A stretch of 53,396 nucleotides of DNA from assembly GCA_903893855.1 (NCBI GenBank), contig CAITNV010000023.1, forward strand, positions 1 through 53,396. Direction: 5' to 3'. A model generated the notes under the pieces. That model made no database searches. It worked only from the letters and a program-made list of their open reading frames with translations, and was not told the origin of the DNA. The stretch is from Candidatus Tayloriibacteriota bacterium (GTDB taxonomy: Bacteria; Patescibacteriota; Minisyncoccia; Phycocordibacterales; PALSA-1337). Both the position numbers and the translations under genes were made by a program. Shown here one piece after another: positions 29,423 through 39,724 of the stretch; positions within the stretch are counted from its first letter, which is position 1, and every line of letters begins with the position of its first letter.

Positions 29423-29527
29423 TCATTTTGACACCTCTAAAATATATAGGAATAGAGCCATTTAAATAATAAAAAATCCCACGCAGAGTATGCGCGAGAT
29501 ATTGATGATGTGCCTTTTACTACGAGA

Positions 29528-29935
29528 CTATCCACTTATTCGTACTGCCTCAATGATATGGCAAATAAAGGTCAGAGCTAATCCCCAAAATACAGGAAGA
29601 AGTAATAATTGAGGTGGGGCTTCAGCAATTAAAACAACTGGAGTGAATACGAAACCCGTAACTAGAGCAATGATGTACGTGCGGGCAGTGCGATTGGCTT
29701 GACTGATCGATAGTATCGTCTGAGCCCAACCAGTGACAAATGCGACCAAAACGGCATCAATGCCACAGAGCATGACTGCGATTCCGAGTTTGCAGAGTAG
29801 TGGTAAATTACTCGGAAATGATCCCGTATGGCTAGCCTGATACCTATCGGTATGCAACTGGACGTTACCAACTGCACATAAGGTCAGACCGAGGCAGAAA
29901 ATAATCCCGCCGAATACACTTAATCGTTTTCTCAT
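29528..29935 (-). CDS. hypothetical membrane protein
   Basis: Hydrophobic segments; SD AAAGGA before ATG at 29935. Confidence 0.5.
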   Translation of the reverse strand: MRKRLSVFGGIIFCLGLTLCAVGNVQLHTDRYQASHTGSFPSNLPLLCKLGIAVMLCGIDAVLVAFVTGWAQTILSISQANRTARTYIIALVTGFVFTPVVLIAEAPPQLLLLPVFWGLALTFICHIIEAVRISG

Positions 29936-30124
29936 TTTCAAGGTCCTTTCGTTGCGGGAAGTGTAGCATATTGAGCAAGTTTTTTACAACGCGATTATTC
30001 GCGTTTTTTTATGTAAAAGAAGACCGATATCCCGCAGTGTAGCAGTGATTTTTGGTTGCAAAGATAGCGCTTTAGCATTAAACTAAATTAGGTTAACGTT
30101 ACGACTGTAGTACGAAACAATGTT

Positions 30125-30364
30125 ATGAAGAATTCGATTCCACGTAATGAGTTCGCCGATCTAGTGACCCTATATTTCGGCGAAGCAACGAGACGAAGCT
30201 ACGATGCCATACGTAGGGCTCTTGGAGAGAAGCAAAAATTGGCCCCCTGCGCTACCAAGACGTTCCGATTCACCTCAAAGCCTTTTAGAGGGATTCTGAA
30301 CATGCGCAACAACGTCTACACTGAGGACAAGCTCGGCCAGATGCCGAAGACTCGAGATTGGTAA
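30125..30364 (+). CDS. hypothetical 79-aa protein
   Basis: ORF immediately followed by a strong terminator. Confidence 0.45.
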   Translation: MKNSIPRNEFADLVTLYFGEATRRSYDAIRRALGEKQKLAPCATKTFRFTSKPFRGILNMRNNVYTEDKLGQMPKTRDW

Positions 30365-30378
30365 TTGCAAGTACTCTC

Positions 30379-30404
30379 GCCGAACTTTATGTTCGGCTTT
30401 TTTA
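30379..30404 (+). terminator. rho-independent terminator
   Basis: GCCGAAC-tttat-GTTCGGC-TTTTTTT. Confidence 0.85.
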
Positions 30405-30454
30405 TGTTAAATAAAATACCCTGCATCGACTTAAGCGATACAGGGTTTGGAAGT

Positions 30455-31519
30455 CTAGCGATAGGAATCAAGCTCAAGGCGCGAATACACCGCCAAAATT
30501 CGTCTGGCATCCGAGTTTACAGGAATGAGCCTGTAAATATTTTGCCAGATTGGATTGCCACGGGGTCCGATGTCTCGCAGTGCGAATTGTGTCACTTCGA
30601 TTTTACCATGCTTTCGCACAAGTCTATCAAAGACTACATCAGCACTTGAATTACGTTCCAAGTTCGCAAGTACGCGTTGAGCAATTCGCTCCACCATGTA
30701 ATGGTTGAGATACAAAGCGCTCTCAGCAATATGTACCCAATCATCAATGACGTGCTCCAACCGCTCGCATTCGCAGTAGAGGTAGAGAGCATATTGCGCG
30801 AATACGCGATTCGTCATTCTTCCCTCTGCGCTCCTTTGAGTGCGAGTAATATTACGGAGGAAAGATCTCACCTCATGAATATCACCCAATTCGGTAAATT
30901 TCCTGAGCCTTCTCATTTCACAAATCGAAGGATTTTCGATCTTAAGAACCGTCTTGGAAGCCCACAACTTTAGGAATTTAGGGTTGTTTGGGTTGCCGTT
31001 TAGGGCACGGTAACGCTTTACCCACGGAGACCAATTACCAACCTGAGAAGCAGCGATCAAGCAAACTTCAGGATCGGTAACTTCATCGGGATGCTTGCCG
31101 ACAAAAGTTGCCAAAGCCTCTTGACCTCCTGCAAGAGCAGGATTGTCCCAGATACCGTTCCAACTTGGTTCAAGTGACTTACGATGACAATCAATCGCCA
31201 ACCCTAGCCCACCCAAACCTATAGTCCTGCTACGTATTGGGTTATTTAACCACCGAACAGACGCTTCGAGGCTTTTCACATTTGTGCAGAGCTTTAGGTG
31301 CTTGCGAAAAAGGAAAGAAGCTTTTTTCCTTAGTGTTAAATTCCCATAATGGAAACCGAGCACACTCATGATTGTAATCAGATTCTGTGGCCAGAACGCT
31401 GTTGTCTCCTGAAGGAAGGACAGAGCCTCAGCTCCTTTTCCTTCATTCAAAGCTTTGCGAGCAAAAGTTGCTTGGGCTTGTTCTTGCTGTATGCGAAGCT
31501 TTTTTTCCTCATCATTCAT
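30455..31519 (-). CDS. hypothetical protein, helical-repeat-like
   Basis: 354-aa ORF; AAGG SD-like sequence upstream. Confidence 0.55.
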   Translation of the reverse strand: MNDEEKKLRIQQEQAQATFARKALNEGKGAEALSFLQETTAFWPQNLITIMSVLGFHYGNLTLRKKASFLFRKHLKLCTNVKSLEASVRWLNNPIRSRTIGLGGLGLAIDCHRKSLEPSWNGIWDNPALAGGQEALATFVGKHPDEVTDPEVCLIAASQVGNWSPWVKRYRALNGNPNNPKFLKLWASKTVLKIENPSICEMRRLRKFTELGDIHEVRSFLRNITRTQRSAEGRMTNRVFAQYALYLYCECERLEHVIDDWVHIAESALYLNHYMVERIAQRVLANLERNSSADVVFDRLVRKHGKIEVTQFALRDIGPRGNPIWQNIYRLIPVNSDARRILAVYSRLELDSYR

Positions 31520-31616
31520 ACATGACCTTATGCTGTATTATTTGTTATACGTTGCGAAATGCAAAGTCCACCTTGGATGATTTCATTATTTTATGAAGAT
31601 GTCAACAGCAAAATAA

Positions 31617-31645
31617 TTGACATCTACTGTAAGCTATGGTAAATA
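31617..31645 (+). promoter_or_regulatory. promoter of the 31747 gene
   Basis: TTGACA-N17-TAAATA. Confidence 0.65.
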
Positions 31646-31665
31646 TGATACAGTAAAACACGATT

Positions 31666-31732
31666 CCTTGACCCAAGGTTAGCACAACTGAGTCCGTATA
31701 CATGGTGTGTATAGACTCTGATTGCCAACCTT
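31666..31732 (+). promoter_or_regulatory. structured, possibly switching 5' leader
   Basis: AAGGTT/AACCTT + GC/GC + GAGTC/GACTC + TATACA/TGTATA stem; alternative CCTTG/CAAGG hairpin shares AAGG. Confidence 0.6.
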
Positions 31733-31746
31733 CAACACAGGAGTTT

Positions 31747-32094
31747 ATGAATCCTCTACTTTCGTTCCTTGCAAATCTTCAGTACAAATTCCTCAAATGG
31801 CGCGTAAACCGTGAAATTTATAACCGTATCATGGCCCACAACCGAGGAAACGATTGTCATGATTACCCGTTCATGGATCGCGAGCAGATGTTGAAATTAA
31901 CCGAAATGCTCGATGTGCAAGCGCTTCTCGACGACACAGAAGCTTGCATCGCTCAAATGCCCACAGGCTATGGCCAAGCGTTTCGCTACATCATGCATCG
32001 GAATCTTTGTCAGCAACTCCTCCGATACCACCAGCTCGCAAAATGGCAAGCCCGTCCGCGCACCGTCCCCGCCGCTTACGCGACTAAAGCGTAG
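31747..32094 (+). CDS. hypothetical protein
   Basis: SD AGGAG 3 nt upstream of ATG at 31747; terminator downstream. Confidence 0.65.
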   Translation: MNPLLSFLANLQYKFLKWRVNREIYNRIMAHNRGNDCHDYPFMDREQMLKLTEMLDVQALLDDTEACIAQMPTGYGQAFRYIMHRNLCQQLLRYHQLAKWQARPRTVPAAYATKA

Positions 32095-32114
32095 TATCTT
32101 GTAATTACGTTACC

Positions 32115-32142
32115 CCCCACTCAGGAGTGGGGCTTTATTTTA
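32115..32142 (+). terminator. rho-independent terminator
   Basis: CCCCACTC-ag-GAGTGGGG-CTTTATTTTATT. Confidence 0.85.
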
Positions 32143-32286
32143 TTAATTTCAAAGTTTTATTTTATATTAGTTTAAAAAAATATGTGAAAGATTAACTTGA
32201 TTTTGAGGAAAATAAAATGCGCACCGGCAATGGTACGCTTGATTTGAAAGTTTTAGACTTACATCCCGATACCCTACTGAGTAAGT

Positions 32287-32457
32287 CTAGCCTTTCCTGT
32301 TGTCTGCCAGAATCTGCCGAATAAGTTCAGCAATTGCTCCTACGAATAGGATTGCAATTAGAACACCACCGGCGATTTTGTTTATCCGTAACACTCCCGC
32401 ATCTAAGGCGAGAGTGAAGAGACAGACATACATGAGGTCTTTAAATGACGAGTTCAT
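32287..32457 (-). CDS. 56-aa membrane peptide (MNSSFKDLMYVCLFTLALDAGVLRINKIAGGVLIAILFVGAIAELIRQILADNRKG)
   Basis: Hand translation; SD AAGGAAA; stop embedded in TAGACTTAC/GTAAGTCTA hairpin; not in the ORF track. Confidence 0.6.
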   Translation of the reverse strand: MNSSFKDLMYVCLFTLALDAGVLRINKIAGGVLIAILFVGAIAELIRQILADNRKG

Positions 32458-32531
32458 AAATTTCCTTTCCGTTAATCGTTGAACTTGCTAAAGACAAAAT
32501 AACATACGTTATTATTGTTTGTCAAATGTTG

Positions 32532-32604
32532 TGGACCCTACAGGACTCGAACCTGCCACCCCCTCATTGCAAATGAGGTGCTCTACCAGATGAGCTAAGG
32601 GCCC
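32532..32604 (-). tRNA. tRNA-Ala (anticodon TGC)
   Basis: GGGCCCT acceptor, TAGCTCATCTGGTAGAGCA D-arm, CTCATTTGCAATGAG anticodon arm, GCAGGTTCGAGTCCTGT T-arm. Confidence 0.96.
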
Positions 32605-32659
32605 GCTTTAATACATTGTAACTTATACGAACATTGCTTCCTAGCCGAAAGGTGTATAT

Positions 32660-32682
32660 CTACCAAAACAGCTAAGGGCCCG
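32660..32682. repeat. partial tRNA-Ala copy (5' portion)
   Basis: CTACCAaaacAGCTAAGGGCCCG vs tRNA CTACCAgatgAGCTAAGGGCCCG (20/23 identical). Confidence 0.7.
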
Positions 32683-32727
32683 TATGTAACGGGTATATTC
32701 AAATTTCAACAACGATAGTATTTTACA

Positions 32728-33771
32728 TTATTTTCCTTCGATTGCAAGTGTCACGATATGATCGAAGAAATCGGGCAGACTTGCGCCCACTGCAGCGAGG
32801 GCTTTGGGGACAATGGACGTCTCGGTAAGGCCGGGTAGCGTATTGACCTCAAGCGCATAAATCCCCCGTCGTGGAGCCACGATAAAGTCAGATCGGGAGT
32901 AGTGTCGAAGCCCAAGCACTCGGTGAATGTCACGGGCCAGACGCTCGAGTTCAGCCTTGATCTCGCTACTAAAATGACTTGGCACTATTTCCTCCGCAGC
33001 GACTTTTTTACCACGATGATCAACAACGTCGTCGCGTGAATATTTCGATTCATAGTCAAAAAAGTCCCGATTGTGGCGAATCTCAACGACAGGCAAGGCA
33101 TAAAGCTCTTCTCCACGGAAATTATCAATGATACCCACAGTCGCTTCAGTGCCCGCGATGAATTCCTCAACCATTACTGGAGCGACGGTACCATCGCGAC
33201 GCACGCTATATTGAAACGCTTTCAAAATATGCGGGGCAAGATCACCATGCGCACGGGCAATTGATATACCAACCGAAGAACCGCTCTCCGACGGCTTCAC
33301 TACGACCGGTAATGAAAAAGTTCTAAAGATAGTATCAATTTTCTCTAAAAGACTTCCATCAGCGAGGCTTGCGGAGTCAATTAAAATATGCCTCGGCGTC
33401 TTTATTCCATAACGCACGAAACTATCTTTCGTCAAGACTTTATTCATTGCCACAGCAGAAGCAAAAGCCTTACTACCCGTAAACGGAACACCATGGGCTT
33501 CCAAAAGCATTTGCACCTTACCATCCTCACCATAGGCTCCATGAAGCGCATTCACCACCACATCCACCTGAGCAAGAGCACGCTCCACCGCAATGGGCAC
33601 ACCTGAGTGATACCACACTCCATCCTTCGAGAGGAGGATATCGTGCACGTGGTATTTGTCGCGAAATTTATCATGCGAAAGACTCGCGAGCACGGTCTTG
33701 CCGGTTGCGAGTGAGACATCGTATTCATCTGAAGGGCCTCCGCGAAGGACACCGACTCTGATAATTGCCAT
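32728..33771 (-). CDS. ddl: D-alanine--D-alanine ligase
   Basis: GVLRGGPSDEYDVSLATG, NALHGAYGEDG, VEEFIAGTEATVG, ALEVNTLPGLTETS. Confidence 0.95.
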   Translation of the reverse strand: MAIIRVGVLRGGPSDEYDVSLATGKTVLASLSHDKFRDKYHVHDILLSKDGVWYHSGVPIAVERALAQVDVVVNALHGAYGEDGKVQMLLEAHGVPFTGSKAFASAVAMNKVLTKDSFVRYGIKTPRHILIDSASLADGSLLEKIDTIFRTFSLPVVVKPSESGSSVGISIARAHGDLAPHILKAFQYSVRRDGTVAPVMVEEFIAGTEATVGIIDNFRGEELYALPVVEIRHNRDFFDYESKYSRDDVVDHRGKKVAAEEIVPSHFSSEIKAELERLARDIHRVLGLRHYSRSDFIVAPRRGIYALEVNTLPGLTETSIVPKALAAVGASLPDFFDHIVTLAIEGK

Positions 33772-33780
33772 ATGGCATTA

Positions 33781-35055
33781 TTATAGCATCATTTTTTTCT
33801 CGAGTCGCTTGCGGTGGAAAGTAATAGCAAAACGATGCGCTTCACTATTGGCAACAAGGATGTGCGCTCGATACGATACAGGGAACGTGGCTGGCGTCTT
33901 CCCCACCATAATATCGCGAGGACGATGATGTTCATCCTTCACCACGGACACGACAGGAATACCGAGGCCACGCTCATTAAGTATATTCTCTGCAGCATTA
34001 ATCTGCGCTGTACCGCCATCCACCACGATAATATTGGGCATTGGCCATTCGGTATGTTCAAGACGACGCCGAAGAATCTCGGTGAGACTTGCAACGTCAT
34101 TGTTGACATCGCGAGAGATTTTAAATTTACGATACTGAGTCTTCTCGATCTCACCATTCTCGACGACGGTCATAACGCCGACATTCTCGGAACCGCCAAG
34201 GTGTGCGACGTCGTAGGCTTCGATGCGGAACGGGGTGTGGGTTGGGGAACCAGTACCTTCTGCAGGTGTTACTACATCACTTTTTTTAATAAGTGACACG
34301 TCCTGAATGTGGCCGAGAGCATAGAGTGTTTTCTTCACTGCGCCGGCCTTTTCGAACTGTTGGGTCTTCGCAAATGCTTTCATCTCTCGCTCAAGCGCGC
34401 GCACGAGGGCTTTCTTTTTTCCTTCGAAAAAGAGGGTGAGATTGCGTATGGTGCGAGCGTATTCCTTGCGAGCCTCTGGCGATCTCGTATCCGGAGAAAG
34501 GCCGATCGATTGGTAAAAAGCTTCATTATATGGCACGCGTGCTCGTGCATCGCGGAAAGGAAAGATCTTGCGAATGATGGCCAAAGCCTCACGAAGAAGT
34601 GCTCCTTGTGGGTAGGGGCCGAATTGTTTACGAATCTTATAGACTGCCGGAGATGAAGTGTCGGCCGCGGTCTTCTCGAGTTCACGCCCACGCACTACGA
34701 TTACACGTGGGAATTCTTCTTCGGTGATGATGACATAGTTATATGAACGATCGTCTTTCTCCTTAGTATTGTAGTATGGCTGGTGCTTCTTAATAAGATT
34801 GCTCTCGAGAATGATGGCTTCGAGGACGGAGTCCGCTTGTTCGTACTTGATATGATCCGCAGTTGCGACCATATCTACGAGAAGTTGCCCGCGGGTGGCG
34901 ATGAGGTCGTCTTTAAAATAACTCTTTACACGATCACGAAGAGACGTAGCACGACCGATATAGAGAATCTTATTATTTTTATTCAAGAAAAAATAAACCC
35001 CCGGTGCATCGGGCAATGGTTTTGTCGTCTTTTTTTTAAAATATCCGCTATCCAT
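33781..35055 (-). CDS. uvrC: UvrABC system protein C, short form
   Basis: GIY-YIG N-terminus (PGVYFFLNKNNKILYIGRATSLRDRV), UvrBC-like segment, endonuclease domain (AYDVAHLGG...IIVVDGGTAQINAA); no clear HhH tail. Confidence 0.92.
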   Translation of the reverse strand: MDSGYFKKKTTKPLPDAPGVYFFLNKNNKILYIGRATSLRDRVKSYFKDDLIATRGQLLVDMVATADHIKYEQADSVLEAIILESNLIKKHQPYYNTKEKDDRSYNYVIITEEEFPRVIVVRGRELEKTAADTSSPAVYKIRKQFGPYPQGALLREALAIIRKIFPFRDARARVPYNEAFYQSIGLSPDTRSPEARKEYARTIRNLTLFFEGKKKALVRALEREMKAFAKTQQFEKAGAVKKTLYALGHIQDVSLIKKSDVVTPAEGTGSPTHTPFRIEAYDVAHLGGSENVGVMTVVENGEIEKTQYRKFKISRDVNNDVASLTEILRRRLEHTEWPMPNIIVVDGGTAQINAAENILNERGLGIPVVSVVKDEHHRPRDIMVGKTPATFPVSYRAHILVANSEAHRFAITFHRKRLEKKMML

Positions 35056-37799
35056 TATGACTTCTTCAAGCTTTTTTTAAGGTATTGACCTGTGAAAGAT
35101 GCAGCGTTCCTTGCGACATCCTCTGGTGTGCCCTTTGCGACAATTTTACCACCTTTTGCTCCTCCCTCAGGACCGATATCAATAATATAGTCAGCAGCTT
35201 TAATAAGATCGAGATTATGCTCAATGACCACAACGGTATTGCCTTTGTTCACGAGTCGCTGGAGAATCTCAATAAGCTTAGCCACATCCTCATAGTGAAG
35301 TCCTACGGTCGGTTCATCAAGAAGATAAATAGTCTTCTGCAAATGCGCGCGATACAGCTCCGCAGATATTTTCACACGCTGTGCTTCTCCACCTGAGAGA
35401 GTCGTTGCAGACTGACCGAGCTCGAGATACCCAAGACCCACTTCTTGCAGGGTCTTTAATCGATCTGAAACAGCAGGAATATCCTCGAAGAATTCAAGTG
35501 CTTCATCGATAGTCATATGAAGAATTTCAAAAACATTCTTCTTCTTGTACTTGATCTCGAGCGTCTCTTTGGTAAATCTCTTGCCGGCGCACACTTCACA
35601 CGGCACATAGACAGTCGGCAAGAAATGCATCTCGACGGCAATCTCTCCATTACCCTGACATGCTTCGCAACGTCCACCCTTCACATTGAAAGAAAATCTT
35701 CCTGAACCCCAGCCTCGTGCTCGCGCTTCTGCAGATGCAGTAAAAAGATCGCGGATATGTGACCAAGCGCCAGTGTATGTTGCGGGGTTTGAACGTGGAG
35801 TACGACCGATCGGTGATTGGTCGATGAGGATAGTACGGCCGAGGTATTCAGTTCCTGCAAAGCTCGCTACATTATAAATTTGCGCAGTTCGATGGCGGAA
35901 TTCGAGGCGAGCTTGGAGATTCTTATGAAGAATCTCATACATAAATGAAGATTTTCCAGAACCAGACACTCCGGTGATAACATTGAAGCAACCGAGCGGT
36001 ACATCAATGTCCATATTTTTAATATTAAATACATTTCCTCCACGAATCATAAGCTTGCCTTTCGGTTCGCGACGTTCATCGGGCATTGGAATCTTTTTGT
36101 CTCCTCGAAGGTAAGCCAGAGTGAGTGATGTTCGAGCACCAAGCTTGTCACTCGATGAACCGCTCGGCTCTCCGTTAGCTGGAAGAGTCTTTGCAGTGAG
36201 CAAGTCTTCAAGCCATCCTTGCACTACCACTTCACCGCCATGCACGCCGGCTTTGGGACCAATATCCACAATATAATCAGAAGCATACATAGTATCTTCA
36301 TCGTGTTCGACGACAATAATAGTGTTACCAATATCACGAAGATGTAAAAGCGTACCGATGAGACGATCGTTATCTCGCTGGTGAAGACCAATAGTTGGCT
36401 CATCGAGCACATAAAGAGCTCCAACGAGGCCGGAACCTAGCTGTGAAGCAAGACGAATACGCTGTGCTTCTCCACCTGAAAGTGTATTGGCTCTTCGGTC
36501 GAGCGTGAGGTATTCAATACCGACATTAATCATGAATTGTAGTCGGTCTTCGATTTCTTTTAGCACCACCTTTGCGATTTCGCGTTCAGTTGGAGTGAGT
36601 GATAATTTCTCAAAGAAATCCCGCGCTTGATCAATAGCTAATGCCGTCGTCTCAACGATATTCTTTCCATCAATACGTACAAAAAGCGCTTCATCGCGAA
36701 GACGCGCTCCGTGACAGCGTTTACATGGATCATCACTAAAGAGCCCTTCGGTACCGAGACCATTACATTCAGGACAAGCTCCATATGGAGAGTTAAATGA
36801 GAAAAGCCGCGGCTCGATCTCGGGATATGAGAAGCCATCGTATGGGCACATGAATTTGACCGACATGAGCTTCTCTTCGGGGCCATTCTCACCGGGCATT
36901 TCAATCTTAATCAGCCCGCTCGCTTCCTCTATAGCCTTTTCAAGCGCCTCTGACAAACGCTCGCGGGCATTCTCCACCTGAGAATTGTTTGCAGGCTTTT
37001 TATCATTTTTATCAGTCTTGTCGCTCTTGTCGGCTTTGTCAGTCTTCACTTTGTCACTCGCGATAACAAATTCACTCAAGAAAATCTCATCAACAAGCAC
37101 ATCAATATCATGCTTTTTATTTTTATCAAGAATAATCTGCTCGCGAAGACGCATGACTTTGCCGTCGATTTTCACACGGTCATAGCCTTTACCCAACATA
37201 TCATAGAGAAGTTGATAGTATTCACCCTTTCGTCCCACAACAACCGGAGCGTAAATGCCCACTTTCGCTTGTGTCACCTCCACACCAAAAACCTCGCGAG
37301 ACTTTTTATTCTTCCCCGTTACCTGCCGAACAATAGTGTCAAGAATTTCTTCTTTCGATAGACGATAAATCGGACGATTACACTCGAGACAGTGAGGTCG
37401 GCCAACGCGAGCAAAAAGCACGCGCAAGTAATCGTAAATCTCTGTAATAGTCGCGACCGTCGAACGTGGGTTATTAGACCGAGACTTTTGGTCGATAGAA
37501 ATAGCGGGAGAAAGACCAGTTATCTCATCAACATCGGGCTTTTGGAATTGGCGGAGGAATTGTCGAGCATATGAAGAGAGCGATTCGATGTAACGTCGCT
37601 GTCCTTCGGCAAATATCGTATCGAAAGCGAGCGAAGACTTACCCGAGCCAGATAGTCCGGTAATTGCCACCATTTTATTACGAGGCATCGTAACCGTAAT
37701 ATTTTTTAAATTATGGGTACGCGCTCCCCGCACGACGATCTCATCGCTTGCAGTGATGGCTTTTTTCGCACCTTTTTGAGCAGTTTTTTTGTCAGTCAT
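35055..37799 (-). CDS. uvrA: excinuclease ABC subunit A
   Basis: Two ABC domains ([30 protein letters not shown]), [53 protein letters not shown]. Confidence 0.97.
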   Translation of the reverse strand: MTDKKTAQKGAKKAITASDEIVVRGARTHNLKNITVTMPRNKMVAITGLSGSGKSSLAFDTIFAEGQRRYIESLSSYARQFLRQFQKPDVDEITGLSPAISIDQKSRSNNPRSTVATITEIYDYLRVLFARVGRPHCLECNRPIYRLSKEEILDTIVRQVTGKNKKSREVFGVEVTQAKVGIYAPVVVGRKGEYYQLLYDMLGKGYDRVKIDGKVMRLREQIILDKNKKHDIDVLVDEIFLSEFVIASDKVKTDKADKSDKTDKNDKKPANNSQVENARERLSEALEKAIEEASGLIKIEMPGENGPEEKLMSVKFMCPYDGFSYPEIEPRLFSFNSPYGACPECNGLGTEGLFSDDPCKRCHGARLRDEALFVRIDGKNIVETTALAIDQARDFFEKLSLTPTEREIAKVVLKEIEDRLQFMINVGIEYLTLDRRANTLSGGEAQRIRLASQLGSGLVGALYVLDEPTIGLHQRDNDRLIGTLLHLRDIGNTIIVVEHDEDTMYASDYIVDIGPKAGVHGGEVVVQGWLEDLLTAKTLPANGEPSGSSSDKLGARTSLTLAYLRGDKKIPMPDERREPKGKLMIRGGNVFNIKNMDIDVPLGCFNVITGVSGSGKSSFMYEILHKNLQARLEFRHRTAQIYNVASFAGTEYLGRTILIDQSPIGRTPRSNPATYTGAWSHIRDLFTASAEARARGWGSGRFSFNVKGGRCEACQGNGEIAVEMHFLPTVYVPCEVCAGKRFTKETLEIKYKKKNVFEILHMTIDEALEFFEDIPAVSDRLKTLQEVGLGYLELGQSATTLSGGEAQRVKISAELYRAHLQKTIYLLDEPTVGLHYEDVAKLIEILQRLVNKGNTVVVIEHNLDLIKAADYIIDIGPEGGAKGGKIVAKGTPEDVARNAASFTGQYLKKSLKKS

Positions 37800-37853
37800 T
37801 GCCGCAAGCGTACCATGAAATGGGGTGAGTGGTCAAACCCACATATTTAAAAT

Positions 37854-38636
37854 TTAATATGTCTCCCCCATTAACTGCGCCAAGACCTCCGGATCACGAA
37901 CATCTACCCAGCGACCTTCGATCTCCATTCCAGCGACACCGTGCTTCGCATTGACAAGCATAGCGATAGCATCGGTCAGTTCATATTCGCCACGAGGAGA
38001 TTTAACGAGCTGACGGGTGAATTCAAAAATATGCGGTTCGAAAATATAAATACCAGCATTGTACCAGACCGTATCGCCTTCAGTAATAAGCCCTTCACGC
38101 TTTAATTCTTCAAGCTGAGCAAGACTCGGCTTCTCGACAAGACGCTTCATATTAAAATCCTGATCAAAAAAAATCACACCTCCTTTAGTCACGTCTTTGC
38201 CCGCAACAACCGTGAGAAGATTCGGCGAATCAGTCTTGGCATGACGCTGGACCATTTTGGTATATGTCTCAGGCTTAACGAGAATATCACCATAGGTTAA
38301 AAGAAATGGAGAGCCACCGATAAAATCCCGAGCTATCTCAGGCGCTTTACCCGTACCATCCTGCACCGTCTGTTCGCCATAGGCTATCGTCAAACCCCAT
38401 TTCGATCCGTCTCCGAAATAATTCGTAATAATCTCGGATCGATGTCCAACTACAATAAAAATCTCTTTAATACCCGCGTCCGCTATGCCCATAATGATGT
38501 GCTCGAGAATTGGCTTGCCAAAAACCGAGAGCATCGGCTTCGGAATGCTCTTCGTCAAATCTCCCATGCGCGTACCTTTGCCCGCGGCTAAAATAATTGC
38601 TTTCATCTTTTGTCCGGCAGTACTTTTCTTAATCAT
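37854..38636 (-). CDS. sugar-phosphate nucleotidyltransferase
   Basis: MKAIILAAGKGTRMGDLTKSIPKPMLSVFGKPILEHII; start 38636 favoured by a -10 6 nt upstream (38606 possible). Confidence 0.9.
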   Translation of the reverse strand: MIKKSTAGQKMKAIILAAGKGTRMGDLTKSIPKPMLSVFGKPILEHIIMGIADAGIKEIFIVVGHRSEIITNYFGDGSKWGLTIAYGEQTVQDGTGKAPEIARDFIGGSPFLLTYGDILVKPETYTKMVQRHAKTDSPNLLTVVAGKDVTKGGVIFFDQDFNMKRLVEKPSLAQLEELKREGLITEGDTVWYNAGIYIFEPHIFEFTRQLVKSPRGEYELTDAIAMLVNAKHGVAGMEIEGRWVDVRDPEVLAQLMGETY

Positions 38637-38731
38637 TAGGGTAGATTACCACGAAAATAGACGGTTCATCAAATATAAAATAAATAAAAAGACCACACTG
38701 TATATGTGGCCTATTCGACGCTATCAAAGTC

Positions 38732-39616
38732 CTAATCATGCTCAATCTTAACGCTGTATGCTACAGCGTAATATTGATTGTTCGGAAGATGAAACATCGA
38801 GGTAATTTTCTCACTTGAGATGAAAAAATGTCGAATGATGACCATGAAGTGTCCTGAGTCCTCAGTGTCACTCCAAGCTCCAGTACCACTTTCACCCTGC
38901 TCTACCTCGAGGGGAAAAAAGATGTACTGCACACCCGGTTTAACATCTGCAATGAATCCACCCCTCACGATCTGATTAGGGTATGTGCGTAAATGAAAGA
39001 TTCCATCATACTTCTTCATTTCAAGCTCCATGCCTGGTGTAAATTCAACGAAGTGATTCGTCGAAAATGGAAGATAGATAGTTGGGAATGTGGTACCCTT
39101 CGGATCACTTCTGCAAATGATGAAATCATCAGTCAGAATATTTGTACTTGGTACACAGTTAGTGATTGGGACAACGGGCTCCAAACCGCGAAGCTCTCTC
39201 CGACTGATAATGCGATACCCGTATTCTCCGGGCTGATCCTCGAGGACATGATACGCTGTAGCAATATCACCATCCCGAAAATTGGCAAGGAGTGTACCTG
39301 TTCCCATGAGCTGCCATTTGTAATGACTATTGCGACGATAGACAATGTGGACGGGGATTTTATTTGGATCCACCGGCGGGTCAGGAATGTTATGGACGAT
39401 CCACAAGTGTCTGTCGACAATTTTATCATCTCCGCCCTCCAAGCCGAGTGCAATGATTTCTTCCGCACGAACTTTCTGGCAATGCTCATGCCACAGTTCG
39501 AATGCATATCCGGCGACTGCAAGAAGTCCCAATGCGACAAACGTCGCAATGACACTCCTCTGGATGTTTTTTTCTTTTTTATTAAGCGCTGTTTTGGCGC
39601 GTTTTTTGTTTTTCAA
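38732..39616 (-). CDS. membrane-anchored trypsin-like serine protease
   Basis: N-terminal TM; triad-like GDIATAYHVLED (His), LTDDFIICRSD (Asp), EQGESGTGAWSD (Ser); TTG start with AAAGGG SD. Confidence 0.6.
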   Translation of the reverse strand: MKNKKRAKTALNKKEKNIQRSVIATFVALGLLAVAGYAFELWHEHCQKVRAEEIIALGLEGGDDKIVDRHLWIVHNIPDPPVDPNKIPVHIVYRRNSHYKWQLMGTGTLLANFRDGDIATAYHVLEDQPGEYGYRIISRRELRGLEPVVPITNCVPSTNILTDDFIICRSDPKGTTFPTIYLPFSTNHFVEFTPGMELEMKKYDGIFHLRTYPNQIVRGGFIADVKPGVQYIFFPLEVEQGESGTGAWSDTEDSGHFMVIIRHFFISSEKITSMFHLPNNQYYAVAYSVKIEHD

Positions 39617-39724
39617 GCAAAACCCTTTGTTTAATCGTTAGTTTTGGGACAAATTCAAAAAAACCATAGCACATTAGCTACTCATTTGTCAAATTTTTAT
39701 AAATTTAAAAAGATTGGCGCGATA

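Noticed and set aside
28812-29465. 217-aa plus-strand ORF
   Set aside because: Runs antisense through a gene, its promoter and its hairpin leader. No SD and no recognisable domain.
31690-31723. Kink-turn (CUGA/UGAU box C/D-like) motif in the 31.7-kb leader
   Set aside because: UGAU is followed by UGCC, not GA, so the tandem G-A pairs of a k-turn are missing.
37000-37060. DK-rich repeat in UvrA ([20 protein letters not shown])
   Set aside because: Looks like a low-complexity linker in an insertion loop. No evidence of function.
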